Program-made: the position numbers and the translations under genes
In this document: piece by piece, positions 26,885-36,555 of the stretch
How the letters are laid out: every line of letters starts with the position of its first letter
Position numbering within the stretch: position 1 is the stretch's first letter
Notes under the pieces: model-generated
What the model was told of the DNA's origin: nothing
The model's input: the letters and a program-made list of their open reading frames with translations, nothing else
Database searches by the model: none
Assembly: GCF_018383905.1 (NCBI RefSeq)
Contig: NZ_JAGYWA010000005.1
Span: 310,001 to 374,000, forward strand
Length of the DNA stretch: 64,000 nt
Origin: Flavobacterium branchiicola
GTDB lineage: Bacteria; Bacteroidota; Bacteroidia; Flavobacteriales; Flavobacteriaceae
Reading direction: 5' to 3'

Positions 26885-27235
26885 ATGGCTTTTGAAGAAT
26901 TAAAAGAAAATACTGAAAACATTCAGGATCAGGCTAAAGAGTATATAGACAGTCATTTAGCGTATTATAAACTTTGGGGTTTTAAAGTTGCGATGAAATC
27001 AACAACTTTAATATTTAAGTTTACTTTGATTTTATTATGCTTTAGTATGGTTTTACTTTTCGGATCTTTTGCTGCAGCTTATGCTTTTGGTACCTTGTTT
27101 GAAAGTACAGCTTTGGGATTTTTGGCAGTAGGAGGGATCTATTTATTTTTTACAATTATACTTTTCTTTGTAAAAGATAAGTTTGTTGAAGGTCCAATTT
27201 TGGAGAAATTTTCGGAAATCTTTTTTAACGATTAA
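26885..27235 (+). CDS. Phage-holin-family-like membrane protein
   Basis: A 116-residue protein with an amphipathic N-terminus (MAFEELKENTENIQDQAKEYIDSHLAYYKLWGF) and two membrane helices (ILLCFSMVLLFGSFAAAYAFG and GFLAVGGIYLFFTIILFFV). This is the pattern annotated as phage holin family or competence-type proteins in Flavobacteriia; no phage genes are nearby, so lysis is unlikely. An in-frame ATG 22 codons upstream gives an unlikely N-terminus; 26885 is preferred. It is followed after 6 bp by the next small gene. Confidence 0.65.
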   Translation: MAFEELKENTENIQDQAKEYIDSHLAYYKLWGFKVAMKSTTLIFKFTLILLCFSMVLLFGSFAAAYAFGTLFESTALGFLAVGGIYLFFTIILFFVKDKFVEGPILEKFSEIFFND

Positions 27236-27241
27236 GGAATT

Positions 27242-27496
27242 ATGGAAAAGAAAAAATACTCATCGTACGCAGAATTAGATAGAGATCTGGAAATTTTGAA
27301 GTTAGAAAAAGAGATCAATTATCAAAAATTAGTTTTAAGTTTTCAGAGAACTAAAGAAAGTATTACACCACAAAAAATTGTAAATGGCTTTATTTCATCT
27401 TATACAGATTACTTTTCAAACTCATATGTAAAAATTATCCAGTCAGTTTTACCGTATATTATTGGTTGGTTTATGAATAAAAAAAGAGGCAATTAA
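27242..27496 (+). CDS. Small protein of unknown function, possibly DUF6327
   Basis: An 84-residue protein: charged helical N-terminus (YAELDRDLEILKLEKEINYQKL) and a mildly hydrophobic C-terminal segment (SVLPYIIGWFMNKKRGN). I associate this with DUF6327 but cannot confirm it. It is the third gene of the YtxH/holin-like set, and its stop lies inside the stem of the following terminator. Confidence 0.55.
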   Translation: MEKKKYSSYAELDRDLEILKLEKEINYQKLVLSFQRTKESITPQKIVNGFISSYTDYFSNSYVKIIQSVLPYIIGWFMNKKRGN

Positions 27497-27510
27497 GCCT
27501 CTTTTTTCTT
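27481..27510. terminator. Bidirectional terminator between the small-gene trio and the SPFH gene
   Basis: AAAAGAGGC / GCCTCTTTT stem with a 6-bp loop and T-run; the stop codon TAA of the upstream gene lies in the loop. Confidence 0.85.
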
Positions 27511-27517
27511 TTATATA

Positions 27518-28498
27518 TTATTGTATTTCCGGTTGAATATCATCTTCATAACCAGATTGAGGATGGTTCGGTTTATGTTTTTCTACTTTTTTATTGGTCT
27601 TTTTCATCATCTCACCAACTTGGTTTGAAGCAGTAAATGAAGCAACCATATTATTCAGCATGTCGCTTCCGGCTTGTGGAGAATTTGGAAGAAGAATTAA
27701 GTTTGAATTTGCATCAGCTCCAATTGCTTGTAGTGTATCATAATGTTGTGTAACAACAATCAAGGCAGAAGCTTCCTGAGAATTAATCCCAACATTGTTT
27801 AAAACTTCAACACTTTCTACTAAACCTCTTGCAATTTCACGACGTTGATCTGCAATACCTTGTCCTTGTAAACGTTTACTTTCAGCCTCAGCTTTTGCTT
27901 TTGCAACGATTCTGATTCTTGAACTTTCAGCTTCAAATTCAGCAGCCGTTTTCTCTCTGTCTGCAGCATTAATTCTGTTCATTGCATTTTTTACCTGGAT
28001 ATCAGGATCAATATCAGTAACCAAAGTATTGATAATATCATATCCATAAGTAGACATTGCTTCGTTTAATTCACGTTTTACTGCAACAGCAATATCATCT
28101 TTTCTTTCAAAAACATCATCTAGTTTTAGTTTTGGTACTTCGGCGCGAACAACATCAAATACATAAGAAGTGATTTGATCATGTGGATATTCTAGTTTAT
28201 AAAAAGCTTCATATACTTTTTCCTGAATTACTTTAAACTGAACTGAAACTTTCATTTTAATAAAAACGTTGTCTCTAGTTTTAGTTTCAATGATGACATC
28301 CAACTGCTGAATTTTAAGATTTACACGTCCGGCCAATCTGTCAACCAACGGAATTTTAAGTTGTAATCCCGAATTTCTAACACTTTGAAATTTCCCAAAT
28401 CTCTCGATTATTACAGATGATTGTTGTTTTACTGTAAAGAAAGACGACAGTAAAATAAATAATCCGAAGACTATTATAATAATAAATGCTGTACCCAT
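27518..28498 (-). CDS. SPFH/Band 7 (stomatin-like) protein
   Basis: A 326-residue protein: one N-terminal membrane helix (AFIIIIVFGLFILLSSFF), then a Band 7 domain (QQSSVIIERFGKFQSVRNSGLQLKIP ... TYGYDIINTLVTDIDPD), a long Ala/Glu-rich helix (AADREKTAAEFEAESSRIRIVAKAKAEAESKRLQGQG) and a polar tail. These proteins form membrane rings or microdomains and often protect or organise membrane proteases. No NfeD partner gene is adjacent. It is a single-gene unit between two terminators. Confidence 0.9.
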   Translation of the reverse strand: MGTAFIIIIVFGLFILLSSFFTVKQQSSVIIERFGKFQSVRNSGLQLKIPLVDRLAGRVNLKIQQLDVIIETKTRDNVFIKMKVSVQFKVIQEKVYEAFYKLEYPHDQITSYVFDVVRAEVPKLKLDDVFERKDDIAVAVKRELNEAMSTYGYDIINTLVTDIDPDIQVKNAMNRINAADREKTAAEFEAESSRIRIVAKAKAEAESKRLQGQGIADQRREIARGLVESVEVLNNVGINSQEASALIVVTQHYDTLQAIGADANSNLILLPNSPQAGSDMLNNMVASFTASNQVGEMMKKTNKKVEKHKPNHPQSGYEDDIQPEIQ

Positions 28499-28573
28499 GG
28501 TAATATTAATTTAGTTTTTATGATCTGGTAAATTACGAAAATTCTTCTAAAATAAAATTATTAGATATTAAAA

Positions 28574-28620
28574 AAACGCTAAGAACATTTTTTAGATGTT
28601 GCTTAGCGTTTGTTTTTTTG
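28574..28620 (-). terminator. Intrinsic terminator downstream of gltX
   Basis: AAACGCTAAG (28574-28583) pairs with CTTAGCGTTT (28602-28611), with an inner AACAT/ATGTT extension. T-runs on both sides allow use in either direction. Confidence 0.82.
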
Positions 28621-28741
28621 AACCATTAAGGTCATTTAGAAAATTAAGGTAAAAGTTTTGTCAAGACAATTAAGCTTTATGAACCTTTTTTTTTCTATTA
28701 AGTTGAGCTTGATAAACTTAATATCTTAATGGTAAAGTATT

Positions 28742-30247
28742 TTATAAAGTTGAAATTGCTTTCTGAATTCTCGAAATAGTTTCTTCTTTTCCGATGATTT
28801 CAACAATATCAAATAGGTGAGGACCTTTTAGAGCTCCAACCAAACTTAAGCGGAAAGGTTGCATTACTTTACCCATACCAATTTCATTTTTAGTCAACCA
28901 GTCTTTTACGATTGCTTCAATATTTGCTGAATCAAAACCTTCAATATATTCAAGAGTAGAAATCAGTTCCTGCATTAAAGCTGGAGTTTCTTCTTTCCAG
29001 TTTTTGCTTGCTTTTTCATCATACGACGTTGGCGCCTGAAAAAAGAAATCAGTTAAATCCCAAAAGTCAGAAACAAAATTAGCACGTTCTTTAATCAAAG
29101 AAACGATTCTTGTAACATCATATTTAGAAATATCAACACCTTTTTCTTCTAAAATAGGAGAGAAGTCTTTCGCTAAATCTGCATCATTTTGTTTGATAAG
29201 ATATTGGTGATTGAACCATTTATTTTTCTCAGGATCAAATTTTGCTCCTGCTTTATGAACTCGGTTTAAGTCAAAAGCTTCTACCAATTCTTCAAGAGAA
29301 TATAATTCTTTTTCAGTTCCATCATTCCAGCCTAACAAAGCAAGGAAATTTACAACCGCTTCCGGGAAAAATCCTTTCTCTCTGTAACCAGATGAGATTC
29401 CTTCTTCCGTTTTCCATTCTAAAGGAAACACAGGAAATCCTAATTTATCACCATCTCTTTTAGATAATTTTCCATTTCCAATTGGTTTCAATATCAAAGG
29501 CAAATGTGCAAATTCGGGAGCATCCCAACCAAAAGCTCTGTACAATAAAACGTGAAGAGGCATAGAAGGCAACCATTCTTCACCACGAATTACATGTGAA
29601 GTTTCCATCAAATGATCATCAACAATATTAGCTAAATGATACGTTGGCATTCCATCACTTTTAAAAAGAACTTTATCATCAAGTAAGCTTGTTTCAAATT
29701 TTACATCACCACGAATGATATCTTTTAAATGTAAAGTTTCATCAACCGGAGTTTTAAAACGTATCACATAATGTTCTCCATTGGCAATTCTTTTAGCAAC
29801 TTCTTCAGCAGAAATTACCAAAGAGGTATCTAGCTTTTCACGAATTGTATGGTTGTAAATAAAAGTTTTTCCATCCGCTTCTTGTTCTTTTCTCAAAGCA
29901 TCAAGAGCTTCAGGAGTATCAAAAGCATAATAAGCCCAACCGGAATTGATCAATTCGTCAGCATATTTTTGGTATAAGTCTTTACGATCGCTTTGTCTGT
30001 ATGGACCAAATTTCTCATTTTTTCCAACAGTTTCTTCTGGTGAAATTCCTAACCATTCTAAAGCTTCCATAATGTAAGCTTCTGCACCAGGAACAAAACG
30101 AGTCTGATCTGTATCTTCAATTCTTAGATAGAAAACACCGTTATGTTTTTTTGCAAATAAATAATTAAATAGGGCAGTACGAACTCCGCCAATATGTAAT
30201 GGTCCTGTTGGACTTGGTGCAAAACGCACCCGAACTTGCTTTGACAT
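28742..30247 (-). CDS. gltX: Glutamyl-tRNA synthetase
   Basis: A 501-residue class I synthetase. HIGH-type motif PSPTGPLHIGGVRTALFN at residues 12-28; GKLSKRDGDKLG (KMSKS equivalent) near residue 257; FDLNRVHKAGAKFDPEKNKW leading into the anticodon-binding helical domain. The ATG seven codons upstream is disfavoured, since MSKQVRVRFAPSP is the normal beginning. It is a single leftward gene, divergent from the DUF4175 gene. Confidence 0.95.
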   Translation of the reverse strand: MSKQVRVRFAPSPTGPLHIGGVRTALFNYLFAKKHNGVFYLRIEDTDQTRFVPGAEAYIMEALEWLGISPEETVGKNEKFGPYRQSDRKDLYQKYADELINSGWAYYAFDTPEALDALRKEQEADGKTFIYNHTIREKLDTSLVISAEEVAKRIANGEHYVIRFKTPVDETLHLKDIIRGDVKFETSLLDDKVLFKSDGMPTYHLANIVDDHLMETSHVIRGEEWLPSMPLHVLLYRAFGWDAPEFAHLPLILKPIGNGKLSKRDGDKLGFPVFPLEWKTEEGISSGYREKGFFPEAVVNFLALLGWNDGTEKELYSLEELVEAFDLNRVHKAGAKFDPEKNKWFNHQYLIKQNDADLAKDFSPILEEKGVDISKYDVTRIVSLIKERANFVSDFWDLTDFFFQAPTSYDEKASKNWKEETPALMQELISTLEYIEGFDSANIEAIVKDWLTKNEIGMGKVMQPFRLSLVGALKGPHLFDIVEIIGKEETISRIQKAISTL

Positions 30248-30411
30248 TTTGTATATATTTTGTTGCAAAGATACAACTCTGAATTAGAAAATTAGAAAAT
30301 GAGTTTAATGAGATAATGTCTTAACCATAGCTTCATTGACTAATTTTCTAATTGATCATTTTCTAATTATAATTAGTACTTTTATGGGTTACAATCAAAA
30401 GAGATTTTATT

Positions 30412-33400
30412 TTGAAAACATCATCGGCAATATATCAAAAGTTAGAAGGGTTTATTAAAAAGTATTATACAAATGAATTGATAAAAGGAGCACTTCTTTT
30501 TATTGGTTTTGGGTTATTGTATTTTCTATTCACGCTTTTTGTTGAGTATTTTCTATGGTTAAAACCTGCAGGAAGAACCCTTTTATTTTGGTTATTTATT
30601 GGAGTAGAAGTATTCCTGTTGTTTCGATTTATCTTGTTTCCGATTTTTAAATTGTTAAAACTTCAAAAAGGAATTGATTATAATCAGGCTTCGGCAATTA
30701 TTGGAAATCATTTTACAGAAGTAAGTGATAAACTAACGAACTTTTTGCAGCTTTCTTCAAATGAAAATTCAAGTGAAAGTTCAGAATTAATGTTAGCTTC
30801 AATAGAGCAAAAAGCTAATTCTTTGCAACCAATCCCTTTTGGAAACGCAATTAATTTTAATACTAATAAGAAGTATTTGCCATTAGCAATTATTCCGATT
30901 TTACTTTTTGCTGTGTTTTATATTTCGGGAAACAGTACAGTAATATCTCAAAGTTTTAATAGAGTAGTACATTTTAATGCTTCATTTTTACCGCCGGCTC
31001 CATTCAAATTTGTAGTTTTAAATGGTAATCTTCAAACAGAACAAAACAAAGATTTTGTTGTAAAAGTAGAAACCGATGGAAAGGTAGTTCCAGAAAATGT
31101 CATGATTCATATTGGTAGCGAAAGTTATTTTATGGAATCTTCTCAGCCAGGAAAGTTTGAATTTAAAATTGAGAAGCCAGTTAGTAATGTTGCTTTTTCT
31201 TTTGAAGGCAATGCAGTTTCATCTGATGAATATGAATTAAAAGTTATTACAGTTCCATCAATTGCCAACTTTGAAATGGTTCTGAATTTCCCGGCATACT
31301 TAAAAAAGAAATCGGAAACAATTCAGGGAACAGGAAATGGTATCGTTCCAGAGGGAACTACAGTGACCTGGAAAATGAATACACAATCAACACAAGAGAT
31401 TGTCTGGAAGGATGAGAATGCAGTTTTAAGATTTACAAAAGCTGAAAATGAGTTTAAACTGGTAAAAAATATCAGTCAAAATACAGAATATCAAATTCTT
31501 ACTTCAAATAATAAGGTCAAAAACTATGAAAAATTAGATTATCAGCTGTCTGTTATCAAAGATCAGCATCCAACAATCACAGTTTCTCCAGCACCGGATA
31601 GTTTAAAGCTGGATAAAAATTATGTTTTAGGAAGAATGGGTGATGACTATGGTTTATCAAAATTGCAGATTGTTTATTACGAAAGAGGTAAACCTCAAAC
31701 AGCAAAGCGCGGAACTATTCCGGTAAAGCAAGCTGTGTTTGATCAGTTCGTTTTTAATTTCCCAAGTAATCTTGCTGTAGAAGAAGGAGTATCTTATGAA
31801 TACTATTTTGAAGTTTTTGATAACGATGCGCCTCATCATTTTAAGAGTACAAAGTCTTCTGTGTTTTCAGACAGAGTTTCTACTGCCGATGAGATTCAGG
31901 ATGCAGAATTGCAACAACAAAATCAGAATATAAATAGTCTGGAAAAATCATTAAAGAATCAGACCAAGCAGATTTCTGAAATGGATAAGATTCAGAATAC
32001 CGGAAAAGAAAAAGATAATTTAGAATTTAAAGATCAGCAGAAGATCAATGATTTTATCAAACGTCAAAAACAACAAGACGAAATAATGAAACAGTTTGCT
32101 GAAAAGATGAATAAGAATTTAGATAAATTCAAAGACGAGAAGAACGATAAAACTGCTGAAGATTTACAAAAACGTTTAGATAATGCAGAAAAGGATTTAG
32201 AGAAAAATCAAAAATTATTAGATGAATTAAAGAACTTAAACGATAAATTAAATAACGAAGATTTGTTTGATAAGATGGAAAAGTTCAAACAAATCAGTAA
32301 AAACCAATCTCGTAATTTAGAACAATTAGTTGAATTGACCAAGCGTTTTTATGTTTCTAAGAAGGCAGAACAGGTTGCTGAAAAGTTGAATAAACTTTCA
32401 GATCAGCAAGAACAGTTATCAAATAAAGAGAAAGAAAACACGAAAGAAAAGCAAGATGATATTAATAAGTCTTTTGATAAAATACAGGAAGACTTAAAAG
32501 ATTTGAAAGAAGAAAATAAAACATTGAAAGCTCCTTTGGAGATTACGCAGGATGCTTCAAAAGAAAAAGACCTTGATAATGATTTGCAAAAAGCTTCAGA
32601 AGAGTTAGAGAAAAAGAATACTTCTTCGGCTAAACAAAAACAGAAAAGTGCTGCTCAGAAAATGAAGAGTATGGCAAAGCAAATGGAGTCGAGTATGGAT
32701 GGTGGAGAACAGGAACAATTAGAAGAAGATGTTGCAATGCTTCGTCAGGTTTTGGATAATCTTCTTGCATATTCTTTATCTCAGGAAGATGTAATGAAAC
32801 AATTTAAATCAATGAAATTAGGTTCATCTGCTTATACTAAGAATATAAAAATCCAGCAGAATTTAAAACAACAGTTCAAACATGTTGATGATAGTTTGTT
32901 TGCATTGTCATTAAGAAATCCAAAAGTAGCAGAAGATGTAACGAAGGAAATTGGAAACGTGCAATACAATATAGATAAAGCAATTGAAACTTTGACCGAT
33001 GTTCAGATTCCAAAAGGAGTTTCGCACCAGCAGTACGCCACTTCATCTGCAAATAAGCTGGCCGACTTTTTAAGTGATTTATTAAACAACATGCAAATGT
33101 CTATGTCTAAACCGGGATCTGGAAAACCAAAACCGGGTGATGGACAAGGAATGCAATTACCTGATATTATACAAAAGCAAAAAGGTTTAGCTGATAAAAT
33201 GAAGGAAGGAATGAAAGAAGGTAATAAACCCGGAGATAGTCAACAAGGTCAAGGAAGCGAAAGTAAGCAAGGTCAGGGTAAAGATGGACAAGGTAAAAAC
33301 GGTCAGGGCAAAGAAGGACAAGGAAACAAAAACGGAGGAAAAGGAAATGATGGAAAAGACGGAAATGATGGAGAAGGAGATGCTGAAAAGATTATGGAGA

Positions 33401-33783
33401 TTTATAAAGAACAAGTAAAACTTCGTGAAGCATTACAAAATGAATTAGCTAAAAAAGGTTTAGACGGACAAGGTAAATCTGTTATTGATCAAATGAAACA
33501 ATCCGAAAAGCAACTTTTAAATAAAGGATTTAAGAACGAGAACCTTCAGAGAATTTTAAATATTCAACAAGAATTACTAAAATTAAACAACGCAGTTCAG
33601 CAACAAGGTCAGGATACGAAACGTCAATCTGAAACAAATAAGACTGAATTTTCTAATAGAACAAATGCTTTACCAAGCTCATTATTAGAATATTTAAATA
33701 GTGTAGAAATTTTAAACAGACAATCGTTACCTTTGCGCTCAAATTTTAACCAAAAGGTTCAAGAATATTTTAATACAAAATGA
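30412..33783 (+). CDS. DUF4175 family membrane protein with long coiled coil and Gly/Gln-rich linker
   Basis: A 1123-residue protein. N-terminus: two membrane helices (about residues 25-85) and a third near 150-165, then beta-rich periplasmic repeats to about residue 500. Then comes a very long Lys/Glu/Gln-rich coiled coil (residues 505-790), a GQG/KDGQGKNGQG low-complexity linker around residues 940-990, and a helical end. This is the DUF4175 layout common in Bacteroidota; the role is unknown. Translation begins at TTG (30412), with no better start nearby. The stop overlaps the ybeY start by 4 bp (ATGA), so the two are translationally coupled. Confidence 0.85.
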   Translation: MKTSSAIYQKLEGFIKKYYTNELIKGALLFIGFGLLYFLFTLFVEYFLWLKPAGRTLLFWLFIGVEVFLLFRFILFPIFKLLKLQKGIDYNQASAIIGNHFTEVSDKLTNFLQLSSNENSSESSELMLASIEQKANSLQPIPFGNAINFNTNKKYLPLAIIPILLFAVFYISGNSTVISQSFNRVVHFNASFLPPAPFKFVVLNGNLQTEQNKDFVVKVETDGKVVPENVMIHIGSESYFMESSQPGKFEFKIEKPVSNVAFSFEGNAVSSDEYELKVITVPSIANFEMVLNFPAYLKKKSETIQGTGNGIVPEGTTVTWKMNTQSTQEIVWKDENAVLRFTKAENEFKLVKNISQNTEYQILTSNNKVKNYEKLDYQLSVIKDQHPTITVSPAPDSLKLDKNYVLGRMGDDYGLSKLQIVYYERGKPQTAKRGTIPVKQAVFDQFVFNFPSNLAVEEGVSYEYYFEVFDNDAPHHFKSTKSSVFSDRVSTADEIQDAELQQQNQNINSLEKSLKNQTKQISEMDKIQNTGKEKDNLEFKDQQKINDFIKRQKQQDEIMKQFAEKMNKNLDKFKDEKNDKTAEDLQKRLDNAEKDLEKNQKLLDELKNLNDKLNNEDLFDKMEKFKQISKNQSRNLEQLVELTKRFYVSKKAEQVAEKLNKLSDQQEQLSNKEKENTKEKQDDINKSFDKIQEDLKDLKEENKTLKAPLEITQDASKEKDLDNDLQKASEELEKKNTSSAKQKQKSAAQKMKSMAKQMESSMDGGEQEQLEEDVAMLRQVLDNLLAYSLSQEDVMKQFKSMKLGSSAYTKNIKIQQNLKQQFKHVDDSLFALSLRNPKVAEDVTKEIGNVQYNIDKAIETLTDVQIPKGVSHQQYATSSANKLADFLSDLLNNMQMSMSKPGSGKPKPGDGQGMQLPDIIQKQKGLADKMKEGMKEGNKPGDSQQGQGSESKQGQGKDGQGKNGQGKEGQGNKNGGKGNDGKDGNDGEGDAEKIMEIYKEQVKLREALQNELAKKGLDGQGKSVIDQMKQSEKQLLNKGFKNENLQRILNIQQELLKLNNAVQQQGQDTKRQSETNKTEFSNRTNALPSSLLEYLNSVEILNRQSLPLRSNFNQKVQEYFNTK

Positions 33784-34199
33784 TCAATTTTAATTACGAA
33801 ACAGATTTTAATTTAGATAACGAAGAAGCCTTTTCTGATTGGTTGAGTGCTGTAATTGTTTCTGAAAACAAAAACGAAGGAGAGATAAATTATATTTTTT
33901 GTGATGATGAATATCTTCATAAGATTAATGTAGAGTATCTGGATCACGACACACTAACAGATATTATCAGTTTTGATTATACAGTTGGGAATGAATTAAA
34001 CGGAGATATATTTGTTTCTGTAGAAAGAGTTGAAGATAACGCAAAGGATTTTAATGTTTCTTTTGAAGAAGAATTAAAACGTGTATTAGCTCACGGTATA
34101 TTACATTACTGTGGATACAAAGATAAATCAGATGCAGATGCGGATTTAATGCGTTCTAAAGAAGATGAAAAAATAGCAATGTTTCACGTGGAACGCTAA
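33780..34199 (+). CDS. ybeY: Endoribonuclease YbeY (rRNA maturation)
   Basis: A 139-residue YbeY, the metal-dependent RNase for 16S rRNA 3' processing and ribosome quality control. Motifs: DYLH-type strand, EYLDHDTLTDIISFDY, and the metal site LAHGILHYCGYKDKSD near residue 104. The usual third histidine of HGxLHxxGxDH is not present at its place (KDK), as in other Bacteroidota versions I recall. The final six codons (FHVER) are encoded by a parS-like site that runs up to the stop codon. Confidence 0.93.
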   Translation: MINFNYETDFNLDNEEAFSDWLSAVIVSENKNEGEINYIFCDDEYLHKINVEYLDHDTLTDIISFDYTVGNELNGDIFVSVERVEDNAKDFNVSFEEELKRVLAHGILHYCGYKDKSDADADLMRSKEDEKIAMFHVER

Positions 34200-34522
34200 T
34201 TAAACATCTATTAAAAGTTTAAAATATATGTTCCACGTGAAACGTTTAAGATTTTAAATCTAATAAAATGTTTCACGTGGAACATGTGAGTTTAGTTGAT
34301 ATTAGAAATTACTAAATTTTGTTCCACGTGAAACAAAATTTTAAAAGTTAAGATTTATAAAGTGTTTCACGTGGAACGTTTGTTTTAGATCGTGATTATA
34401 AATGTAGTTTTTATTTTGAATGGTTTTGAGTAGACTGTCGATGTGTTCCACGTGGAACTTTAATCGGTTTGATTAATTTGAAATTTGAAACCTGAAATAG
34501 AATTGAAGTTCCACGTGGAACA
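34180..34522. promoter_or_regulatory. Cluster of seven parS-like sites
   Basis: Seven 16-mers with a CACGTG core and TTTC/TTCC-GAAA/GGAA arms: 34180-34195, 34229-34244, 34269-34284, 34320-34335, 34363-34378, 34444-34459 and 34507-34522. The fourth, TGTTCCACGTGAAACA, is the parS consensus known from B. subtilis. The first five alternate in orientation of the asymmetric arms (TTTC-left, then TTCC-left); sites 6 and 7 are symmetric. An eighth site is at 36556-36571. ParB/Spo0J proteins bind such sites near the origin to load SMC and segregate chromosomes. Confidence 0.93.
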
Positions 34523-34584
34523 AAAGAAGAAAAAGTTAATTCTGAGAATCGCCTTAAACGGTTTGCAGAGAATAATAAAACAAA

Positions 34585-36456
34585 ATGTTTTTAGAAGAAT
34601 ACGATGTTATAGTGGTTGGAGCCGGCCATGCTGGTTCAGAGGCCGCGGCAGCGGCCGCAAATTTAGGTTCTAAAACTTTGCTGGTTACAATGAGTTTGCA
34701 GAACATTGCACAAATGTCTTGTAACCCTGCAATGGGAGGAATTGCAAAAGGACAGATTGTTCGTGAGATTGATGCACTCGGAGGATACTCCGGAATTGTT
34801 TCAGATAAAACGGCGATTCAATTTAAGATGTTGAATAAATCGAAAGGTCCTGCAATGTGGTCGCCAAGAGTTCAAAGTGATCGAATGCGTTTTGCTGAAG
34901 AATGGAGAATGATGTTGGAGGGAACTCCAAATTTGGATTTCTATCAAGAAATGGTGAAAGGTTTAATTATTGAGAACGGAAAGATAAAAGGAATCAGAAC
35001 TTCGCTTGGAATTGAAATTCGATCGAAATCTGTTGTTTTGACAAACGGAACTTTTTTGAATGGTTTGATTCATATTGGAGACAAACAGTTCGGTGGAGGA
35101 AGAGCTGGTGAAAGTGCTGCAACAGGAATTACCGAAGATTTAGTTTTGGCAGGTTTTGAAGCAGGAAGAATGAAAACGGGAACACCACCAAGAGTTGATG
35201 GACGTTCTTTGGATTATTCTAAAATGAACGAAGAAAAGGGAGATGCAAAACCGGATAAGTTTTCTTATTCTGATTTGACAACTCCTTTAACGCATCAGAG
35301 ATCTTGCCACATGACATACACGTCTTTGGATGTTCATGATATTTTGAGATCTGGTTTTGATCGTTCGCCAATGTTCAACGGTCGTATAAAAAGTATCGGT
35401 CCAAGATATTGTCCTTCGATAGAAGATAAGATTAATCGTTTTGCTGATAAAGAGCGTCACCAGTTATTTGTTGAACCGGAAGGTTGGAATACTTGTGAAG
35501 TTTATGTAAACGGATTTTCGACTTCTCTTCCGGAGGATATTCAGTTTAAAGCATTACGTACTGTTGCCGGTTTTGAGAATGTGAAATTCTTCCGTCCGGG
35601 TTATGCAATAGAATATGATTATTTCCCACCGACACAATTAAAACATACTTTGGAAACAAAGCTTGTTGAAGGTTTATATTTTGCCGGACAGATTAACGGA
35701 ACAACAGGATATGAGGAAGCAGCATCTCAAGGTTTGATGGCCGGAATAAACGCGCATTTAAAAGTGCATGAAAAAGCGCCTTTGATTTTAAAACGAGATG
35801 AAGCATACATTGGAGTGTTGATCGATGACTTGATTACGAAAGGAACAGAAGAACCTTATCGTATGTTTACATCAAGAGCAGAGTATAGAACATTGTTGCG
35901 TCAGGATAATGCCGATTTCAGATTAACGCCAATGTCGCACGAAATTGGTTTAGCTTCAGAAAAGCGCTTACGCAGAATGGAGCAAAAATTAAACGAGTCT
36001 GAAAAGATGGTTGCGTTCTTTAGAGAAACGAGTGTTTCAGTTGCAGAGACCAATCCAATTTTGGAAGCGAAAGAAACTGCTCCGATTACACAAGGCGATA
36101 AAATGTTTAAAGTGTTTTCGCGTCCGCAGATTGATTTGGATGATATGCTGAAATTTGAAAAAGTAAAAGAGTATATCGAATCAAATGATGTGGATCAGGA
36201 AATTTTAGAGCAAGCAGAGATTCAAGTGAAATATTCAGGATATATTGAGAAGGAAAGAAATAATGCGGATAAACTAACTCGTTTAGAAGAAGTGAAAATT
36301 CCGGAGAATTTCGATTATAACAAAATCAAATCAATGTCGATTGAAGCAAAACAAAAACTAGGTAAAATTCGCCCGGTTACAATTTCGCAAGCTTCAAGAA
36401 TAAGCGGAGTATCACCAAGTGATATTTCCGTGCTTTTGATTTATATGGGAAGATAA
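34585..36456 (+). CDS. mnmG: tRNA uridine-5-carboxymethylaminomethyl modification enzyme MnmG (GidA)
   Basis: A 623-residue FAD protein. Dinucleotide-binding motif VVGAGHAGSEAA at residues 9-20, the catalytic-type SCNPAMGGIAKGQ segment, GTFLNGLIHIGDKQFGGGRAGE, and the C-terminal ISGVSPSDISVLLIYMGR helical domain. With MnmE it modifies the wobble uridine of several tRNAs. The gene lies between parS sites, as gidA often does near bacterial origins. The ATG at 34585 is the standard beginning. Confidence 0.96.
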   Translation: MFLEEYDVIVVGAGHAGSEAAAAAANLGSKTLLVTMSLQNIAQMSCNPAMGGIAKGQIVREIDALGGYSGIVSDKTAIQFKMLNKSKGPAMWSPRVQSDRMRFAEEWRMMLEGTPNLDFYQEMVKGLIIENGKIKGIRTSLGIEIRSKSVVLTNGTFLNGLIHIGDKQFGGGRAGESAATGITEDLVLAGFEAGRMKTGTPPRVDGRSLDYSKMNEEKGDAKPDKFSYSDLTTPLTHQRSCHMTYTSLDVHDILRSGFDRSPMFNGRIKSIGPRYCPSIEDKINRFADKERHQLFVEPEGWNTCEVYVNGFSTSLPEDIQFKALRTVAGFENVKFFRPGYAIEYDYFPPTQLKHTLETKLVEGLYFAGQINGTTGYEEAASQGLMAGINAHLKVHEKAPLILKRDEAYIGVLIDDLITKGTEEPYRMFTSRAEYRTLLRQDNADFRLTPMSHEIGLASEKRLRRMEQKLNESEKMVAFFRETSVSVAETNPILEAKETAPITQGDKMFKVFSRPQIDLDDMLKFEKVKEYIESNDVDQEILEQAEIQVKYSGYIEKERNNADKLTRLEEVKIPENFDYNKIKSMSIEAKQKLGKIRPVTISQASRISGVSPSDISVLLIYMGR

Positions 36457-36473
36457 CTTATACTTGTTTATTT

Positions 36474-36544
36474 TGTTTCAAGTTTCAAGTTTCAAGTTTC
36501 AAGTTTTGATTGAGATGTGAAACCTGAAACTTTAAACTTGAAAC
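36474..36544. repeat. AGTTTCA tandem array with inverted partner
   Basis: Four tandem AGTTTCA heptamers at 36474-36505 are followed 14 bp later by GAAACCTGAAACTTTAAAC and CTTGAAAC, which are complementary words. The transcript could fold into a long imperfect hairpin after mnmG; it has no clear U-run. Confidence 0.65.
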
Positions 36545-36555
36545 AAAAAGCAAAT

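Noticed and set aside
26885-27235. Prophage remnant because of a holin-like protein
   Set aside because: No other phage-type gene is present, and the neighbours (YtxH and a small helical protein) point to a housekeeping module.
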